64,000 nt of DNA. Origin: Cephalotrichum gorgonifer. Taxonomy: Eukaryota > Ascomycota > Sordariomycetes > Microascales > Microascaceae. Position numbers and translations under genes: made by a program. Below the pieces are notes generated by a model. The model did no database searches. It saw nothing but the letters and a program-made list of their open reading frames with translations, and was not told the origin of the DNA. Location: contig ONZQ02000003.1 in assembly GCA_900312665.1 (NCBI GenBank), positions 1,716,986 through 1,780,985 on the forward strand. Direction: 5' to 3'. Below are positions 58,397 to 64,000 of the stretch, in pieces (position 1 is the stretch's first letter; every line of letters starts with the position of its first letter).

Positions 58397-60302
58397 ATGC
58401 TGGGCTGGAGTGGTATTAACCGGCCCCGGAAGGGGCCGTCCTCCGGAGCGGAAGTGATTGCGGCACGGATTTCATTGCTTCTCTTATCGGTATCTTCACT
58501 CACATCAGCCTATATGCTGGACCCGGATGATAAAGGTACATATCGCTCTCCATACCTTGTTCCTGCTTGCCAGGACCATGGCATCATCATCACAGCGCCA
58601 ATAAATGTATCCCCCCAGGTTACACATGCTAACACAGCCGCCCTATAGCCGGCGTAAAGCAAATTGCGAAGGACATGACCGATGACATGATGACATTCTA
58701 TCCCGGAAACAAGCCTGGGGGAACACCGGGCGTGCTTCCCCTGCCGTACTACTGTAAGTCCCCAATGTCCTTTCCGATCCGCGTCCGAGAGGGCGGGTGT
58801 CTCGAAGATTGGCCCGAGGCAGTACCCCCGCTAACACCATTACAGGGTGGGAAGCAGGCGCTCTCATGGGCTCGCTCATTGACTACTGGTACTATACTGG
58901 GGACGACACCTGGAACGACGACGTGACGGAAGGTCTCCTCTTCCAGGTCGGCGACGAAGCCGACTACATGCCGCGCAACCAGACCCACACGGAGGGTAAC
59001 GACGACCAGGGCTTCTGGGGACTGGCCGTCATGACCGCGGCCGAGTACAAGTTCCCCGACCCGCCCGAGGACAAGCCGCAGTGGCTCGCGCTCGCGCAGG
59101 CCGTCTTCAACACGCAGGCGGCACGGTGGGACAAGGAGCACTGCGACGGCGGGCTCCGGTGGCAGATATTCTCGTGGAACAACGGGTACGACTACAAGAA
59201 CACCATCTCGCAGGCGTGCTTCTTCGCGCTCGGGGCCCGCCTGGCGCTCTACACGGGGAACGACACCTACGCGGACTGGGCCAAGGAGACGTGGGACTGG
59301 ACCGAGGGCCGCGGGTACATCGACGAGAAGTACTACGTCTACGACGGGGCGTACATCCAGGACGGGTGCAAGGAGCTGACGCCGTACCAGTGGACGTACA
59401 ACATCGGCGGGTTCATGCTCGGGGCGGCGGCCATGTACAACCACACCGAGGACGCGGTGTGGAAGGAGCGGCTGGACGGGATGCTCAAGGGCATGAAGCT
59501 GTTCTTCAGGGGCGACGGGAAGGACATCATGACCGAGGTGGCGTGCGAGCCCTCGAAGACGTGCAACACGGACCAGCAGTCCTTCAAGGCGTACTTCTCG
59601 CGCTGGCTCGCCAACGTGGTCATCTGGTACCCGGAGTCGGCCGACACCATCATGCCGCTCCTCAAGGCAAGCTCGATCGCCGCGGCGGCGGTGTGCACGG
59701 GGGGCGACAACGGGCGGATGTGCGGCCACAGGTGGAACGACGGCAAGTTCGACGGGACAACGGGGTTGGGCCAGCAGATGGCCGCCATGTCGGCGGCGCT
59801 CTCGAACCTGGTCGAGGACTCGGCGCCGCCCGTGACGGCCGACTCGGGCGGCACGAGCAAGGGCGACAACTCGGCCGGCGGCGACGACAACGACAGGGGC
59901 AGCCCCATACTCCACAGGCCCATCACGGCGGGCGACAGGGCCGGCGCCGCGATCCTGACGCTGGTCGTCCTGGGCGGCTTGGTCTCCGCCATGTGGTTCA
60001 TGCTGGGCGACGACGCGAAGGAGGCGACGGCGGCGGTGGGGGACGGCGGAGCGCGGGCGGCCGTGCTGGGGCTGTTCCCGGCCTTGAAGGGCGGGAAGGG
60101 AAAGGAGGTGGATGAGACATTGCCCCAGATGGCGGAGAAGGAGCAGCCCCAGATGGACGGCGTGAAGGGCGGCGGAATGTTGTTCACGGGGAGTGGGGAG
60201 GTGTCGACCCCGCGGACGGCGGCTGCTCCTCCGCCGCGGCAGTGGTCGACAAGCGAGGGGTCAAGTACGAGTACAGAGAAGAGAGCCTCAGTGCCCACCT
60301 AG
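58397..60302 (+). CDS. GH76 family protein, Dfg5/Dcw1 type (mannan endo-1,6-alpha-mannosidase)
   Basis: Cell-surface enzyme thought to cut and transfer the mannan part of GPI anchors, linking GPI proteins to the wall. Three exons: 58397-58535, 58649-58753 and 58846-60302; 566 residues. An N-terminal hydrophobic stretch (ISLLLLSVSSLTSAYML) looks like a signal peptide. GH76 features: FYPGNKPGGTPGVLP, the WWEAGALMGSLIDYWYYTG segment split by intron 2, and NDDQGFWG with the catalytic Asp pair near 134-135. Then RWQIFSWNNGYDYKNTIS and TYNIGGFMLGAAAMYN, and conserved Cys in CGHRWNDG. Instead of an obvious GPI signal, the C-terminus has a spacer, one membrane span (AAILTLVVLGGLVSAMWFML) and a tail of about 110 residues. 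Confidence 0.92.
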
Positions 60303-62570
60303 GTTTCCCGAGTGGAAGGAAAAAAAACGGCGGGGTGGGTGAGTTGGAGATGGAGTGAATGTACAGGAGCTTGTTTGGTGGGCGTTTTGCATGAAAATGG
60401 TTAGGAAAATTGGTACGGAGTTTTAAAAGGCTGGGCACTTACACGGGGGGATGGGCTATATATAGAACAGGGCATCATTCGGCTGGCATTGGAGAGGAAG
60501 CATGTATTATTAGCATATCGACTGCATGGTACATGTACATAAGATGAAAAGGAGGTGTATCTACCTGTCCACTTGGGAAGAGGTCGAGTAGATGATGGAA
60601 CAGGAGACATTTCAAAACGTTTATATAGCCCATTGGGTTACCCTCGCTTGATATTGGACGGATGATATCCCTCCAATCCAAGGACCCCCCTCATGTAATT
60701 TATCATGTCCTTGGTTCCCCAAAACCGAATGTGTAATGAAACACAGAGGCAGGAGGGACCTATCCTCTGCCCTTCCATAGAACCCTGGTCCTTCCGCCGT
60801 TTAATGAATATTACCATGTTTCATTGAAGCCAGATCAAGATAGTGGTGGGATGGTGTTTCCCACGACGCAGGCCAACACACGACGAGCTCACGGCGCACC
60901 CTCTCTGAGGACCGAGTCGAGAATTTGCAAGGCTGTGGCGGGGCAGGTAGAGTGATATCGGTTGATGCAAAGAGATAAGCTTTAATCTAGCGCAGGGAAG
61001 AATTACAAGTAAGAATGGAAGTTGGGTAATCGGCGTTGCAACTACCTGGCCACGCGATGTGACATTCCATGGTCATCTTCGGCAGCCCGCCGGCCCCACA
61101 TCGGAGTGAGGCTCACCGTGGAACCTGTGAAAGCGCCGTTGTTGTTGGAGACATCCATTGCCCCCGACAGAACGATGGGCTTCCCGGAAACTGCTTCCGC
61201 GGGCATATGTTGATCCGGTCGAGCAGATGAGCCCTACGACTTCGATCACCCCTCCCAAAGCTAGTTCTCGTCCCATCACTGTGAGGTGAAAGTCATCATG
61301 TACTACGAATAGTCAAGCATATGAGTATTGCGGTCCCTAAAACACAAAAGATGGATTTAAACCCGAGCGTTGATATTCCATCCTGTCCCGGGTTAGCAGA
61401 CACGCTCCCGTCCTACTGGGAGAAACCCATGCCTCTTCATCCGCCTCGATTCTCCCTTATTTCACCAGTATGATAAGGCAAGCTGTTTCTAGGAAGCCCA
61501 TTGATTAATCAGAAATCGATAGATTTGAAGCTTCCTCGCCACATCCATCACAATTTCGTCTCATATCTCCCTCCATGGGACTGGCCTCCTGGTAAATTTG
61601 ATGGTGTTACAGCATCTCTGGCTATGTACTTTCTCGTTATAATACATACCTTCCTCCCCACACCAATGACCTTGCGCCTGTCATTATTTCCAACAGGAAC
61701 ATGAACTCGTAGGCACCGACACACGGTGCGTCCGCTGTCTCACTTCCCACTAATCGCGACCTCCGATTGTCCTTAGTCTCTATGTCACTTTTCGAACTCT
61801 GACTGTCACGAGAACGTCACTGCTTCTTTGAGGTCAGTCATTGACCCCTGACTTGGCGCTGGGCCCTTCTGCTTATCTTTCTTGGAGGCGCTGTTTCGCG
61901 AACTCTGTCCAATCCAGGAGGCCGTTCTCAAATCTGCTCACGTGACCTCAGCAAACCAGCCTCTCAGAGCGCTTGCTCAGCGAGCCTAGCCGCCGCTGGT
62001 CGGCACCACCATTGTCAGGAAGTCCTCTCCATCCATCTGTTCGCTCGTCTCAAAGCAACTAGTTCGTAGCTCGTCGCCTCACTTTGCCTCCCGCAACCTG
62101 CCCAGGTGCCCCTTACTTTCACTCTGATCAATTGTTTCTGCACTGATCTTTGGACTCTCAACTGGGCGGGTCGCTAATTCGCAGCCGCTGGTCCCACGGC
62201 TGCTGCCGTCGTCGCAGCAATTGACCTTTTGAGCCAGCCAGAAACATTCGCGACTGTCCCTTTTTTCTCTCGACCCCAGCCTGATTTAGCACTCCTCACC
62301 CCTATCCGCACTGGACGACGAGAACCAACAACGCGACCCTCGACCAGCCCCCTTTCATCATTATCCACACCCCTGCCTTCCATACTCCGAAATTATATCT
62401 CGATCGCTGGTCCCGATAGGATAGTGGAGTTGCTGAGATTTGAAGGCAAGGGCACGTAGGACACGCGACAAACCGCAGCGATCGTTTCTCACGGCAACGC
62501 ACATACACACACACAGAGAGGGAGAGAGACACATACCCAGCCACCCACCACCCTCGTACATTAATCCTCG
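60303..62570. other. Intergenic and long leader of the FHA gene
   Basis: No supported gene. The part from about 61800 is C/T-rich, as in fungal 5' leaders, and has a TCACGTGA palindrome at 61938-61945. Confidence 0.5.
61938..61945. promoter_or_regulatory. TCACGTGA palindrome upstream of the FHA gene
   Basis: Same 8-base palindrome as in the mitochondrial divergent promoter, about 630 bases before the FHA start. It could bind a bHLH factor; chance occurrence is possible. Confidence 0.3.
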
Positions 62571-64000
62571 ATGACAGCTGTTGCAAATTCCCGTCTACTT
62601 CCCCTCGAAAATCCGGCATGGGGTAGTAATGGAGGCCAACCTGTGAATCCCGCGACAGACGACGTCAGGGCAATCCTCGGCCGCAAAGGCCTTCAACGAT
62701 CCAACTCCGCATCTTCCATATCGTCTACCTCATCCACCTCGACAGCTACAGCCCTTTCTCGAACTACCTCTGGATCCCAACCCGGAGGAGCTCCTGCCTC
62801 TTCTACCAACGAGGTTAGCCAGTGGCCCAACACCGCGCCGCGAAAGCAGCCGCAAACCAAGTCGTCCTGGCCTGTCGGTAAACCGGATGCTCATGGTGAG
62901 CTGGCCAGGATGACGGCAAGCCGCCCACAACTTATGAACGGTAGCGTCGGCGCAGGGCCTCCAATTCACCCCCCGTCAGGAGCGCCAACCCATGGCCTGG
63001 CCCAGGGCATCCCTCGGCCGCCTGCCGAACAAGGGACACCAGTCCTCTACCTCCTGTCACTAAACGGCACCTTCGACCGCAAGACAATCCATGTCCCCTT
63101 CGAACCGGATAAGCTGCGGATCGGCCGCCAGACAAATCAGAGGACCGTCCCGACGCCGTCCAATGGCTATTTCGACAGTAAAGTGCTATCGAGACAGCAT
63201 GCGGAAATATGGGCCGACCGATCGGGCAAGATCTGGATCCGCGACGTCAAGTCCTCCAACGGCACCTTCGTGAACGGTAGCCGCCTCTCTCCCGAGAACC
63301 GCGAGTCCGAACCCCACGAGCTCCAGACGGCCGACCACCTCGAGCTCGGAATCGACATTGTCAGTGAAGACCAAAAGACTGTCGTTCACCACAAGGTCGC
63401 CTCCAAGGTGGAGCATGCCGGTTTTTTGAGCGCGACAAGCAACCTGCTGGACATGAACTTTGGTGATCTCGATCCGGCGAATGGAAACGCGATGCCGCCC
63501 ACACAAGGCGCCATGCATATCCGCTCCAGAATGGGCGGCTCCGGCTCCATGGCTGGGAATGGACGTATGGGCCCGGGTGCCGGCATGATGAATCCTCAAA
63601 CAAGCGGGATGCCTCAGCAAAGGGGCTACTGGTTGACACCTATAACAGCCGAGCAGATAGTGAAGCGGCTACAGGTACGTCGTTTACTCTCTCAACTAGC
63701 ACTGCGATCGCGTGGAAACCTAACCCATGTTTTAGACCGAGATGCGTGGTGCTCGGCTGCAATCGCAGGATCTTGACCGGACCAGCAAGTTCGTGACGGC
63801 TATCCTTTCTAAAGATGATGTCAAGGATCTTGAGAAGCCGGACAGCGCAGAACCCCCCAAGCAACAGTCTCTACTCAACGGGAGCGCGCTGCCATTCCGT
63901 GCCGATCCGAAGGCACGATTCTCCGATCCTCCGGCCCCCCCACCACAGCAACCGTTGCCCGAAAAGCCCGATATCCCCATCCTGAAAAGGGCCGCTACCG
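62571..64000 (+). CDS. FHA-domain protein, Far10/Vps64/SLMAP-like (partial, cut by window end)
   Basis: Probable STRIPAK component; relatives are yeast Far9/Far10(Vps64), Sordaria PRO45 and animal SLMAP, acting at nuclear envelope, ER and mitochondria. Two exons are visible: 62571-63674 and 63736 to the edge, giving about 456 residues; the 3' end is missing. Residues 1-155 are Ser/Thr/Pro-rich. The FHA domain runs about 160-270: LYLLSLNGTFDRKTIHVPF, then KLRIGRQTNQRTVPTPSNGY, then VLSRQHAEIWADRSG and KSSNGTFVNG, which hold the phosphothreonine-binding Arg, Ser-Arg-His and Asn residues. After it come DHLELGIDI and a Gly/Met-rich linker. The second exon continues TEMRGARLQSQDLDRTSKF and a Pro-rich stretch. 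Relatives have a C-terminal membrane anchor, expected outside the window. Confidence 0.87.

Noticed and set aside
58749..59915. 388-codon open frame antisense to the GH76 gene
   Set aside because: It mirrors a GC-rich exon with strong third-position bias; the predicted protein is Val/Arg/Leu repeats without domains. A shadow frame.
17865..62570. CRISPR-like arrays or a secondary-metabolite cluster
   Set aside because: No regularly spaced repeats, and no polyketide synthase, peptide synthetase, terpene synthase or P450 genes were found.

Overview
The window is nuclear DNA of a filamentous ascomycete (Pezizomycotina; a Sordariomycete is the best guess). The signs are GC-rich coding exons, short introns of about 50-110 bases with GTAAGT-like donors, AT-richer intergenic DNA, and a gene set that includes a Zn2Cys6 factor with a fungal regulatory domain, a GH76 cell-wall mannosidase, a GMC oxidoreductase and an Arg5,6-type acetylglutamate kinase. 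I found 20 genes; one runs off the right edge. I found no rRNA or tRNA gene, no CRISPR array, no intact transposon and no obvious secondary-metabolite cluster.

Left part (1-30 kb): a ten-exon Zn2Cys6 transcription factor (+), the Erf2-type palmitoyltransferase (-), importin beta Kap95 (-, seven exons), a ferric-reductase-type flavocytochrome (-), the MICOS subunit Mic19 (+, three short exons with an N-myristoylation start), PAPS reductase (-) and a GT61 glycosyltransferase (-). The gaps between these genes are long (1-4 kb).

Middle part (31-44 kb) is denser and mostly housekeeping: phosphoserine phosphatase (+); a small mitochondrial membrane protein of unknown function (-), head-to-head with mitoribosomal uS14m (+) across a 500-base promoter holding two CACGTG boxes; an unknown single-pass membrane protein with a polyalanine run (-); Mgr2/ROMO1 of the TIM23 complex (+, five small exons); an alpha/beta hydrolase (-); and an Hst2-type sirtuin (+).

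Right part (45-64 kb): a predicted secreted GMC oxidoreductase (+), a secreted alpha-carbonic anhydrase (+) with a GC-AG intron and an acidic insert, a stand-alone acetylglutamate kinase (+) lacking the reductase usually fused to it in fungi, a Snc-type R-SNARE (-), a GH76/Dfg5-Dcw1 protein (+) and the 5' part of an FHA protein resembling Far10/Vps64/SLMAP of the STRIPAK complex (+). A 28-N assembly gap sits at 48427-48454.

The genes do not form a pathway. The visible groupings are mitochondrial biogenesis (Mic19, uS14m, Mgr2, the unknown inner-membrane protein) and amino-acid or sulfur metabolism (PAPS reductase, phosphoserine phosphatase, acetylglutamate kinase). Intergenic DNA is enriched in TACGAGT/ACTCGTA words. 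Exon limits were derived by eye from splice signals and reading-frame continuity. I found no clearly new multi-gene system; the most unusual items are the unfused kinase, the intergenic motif, the carbonic anhydrase insert and two orphan membrane proteins.
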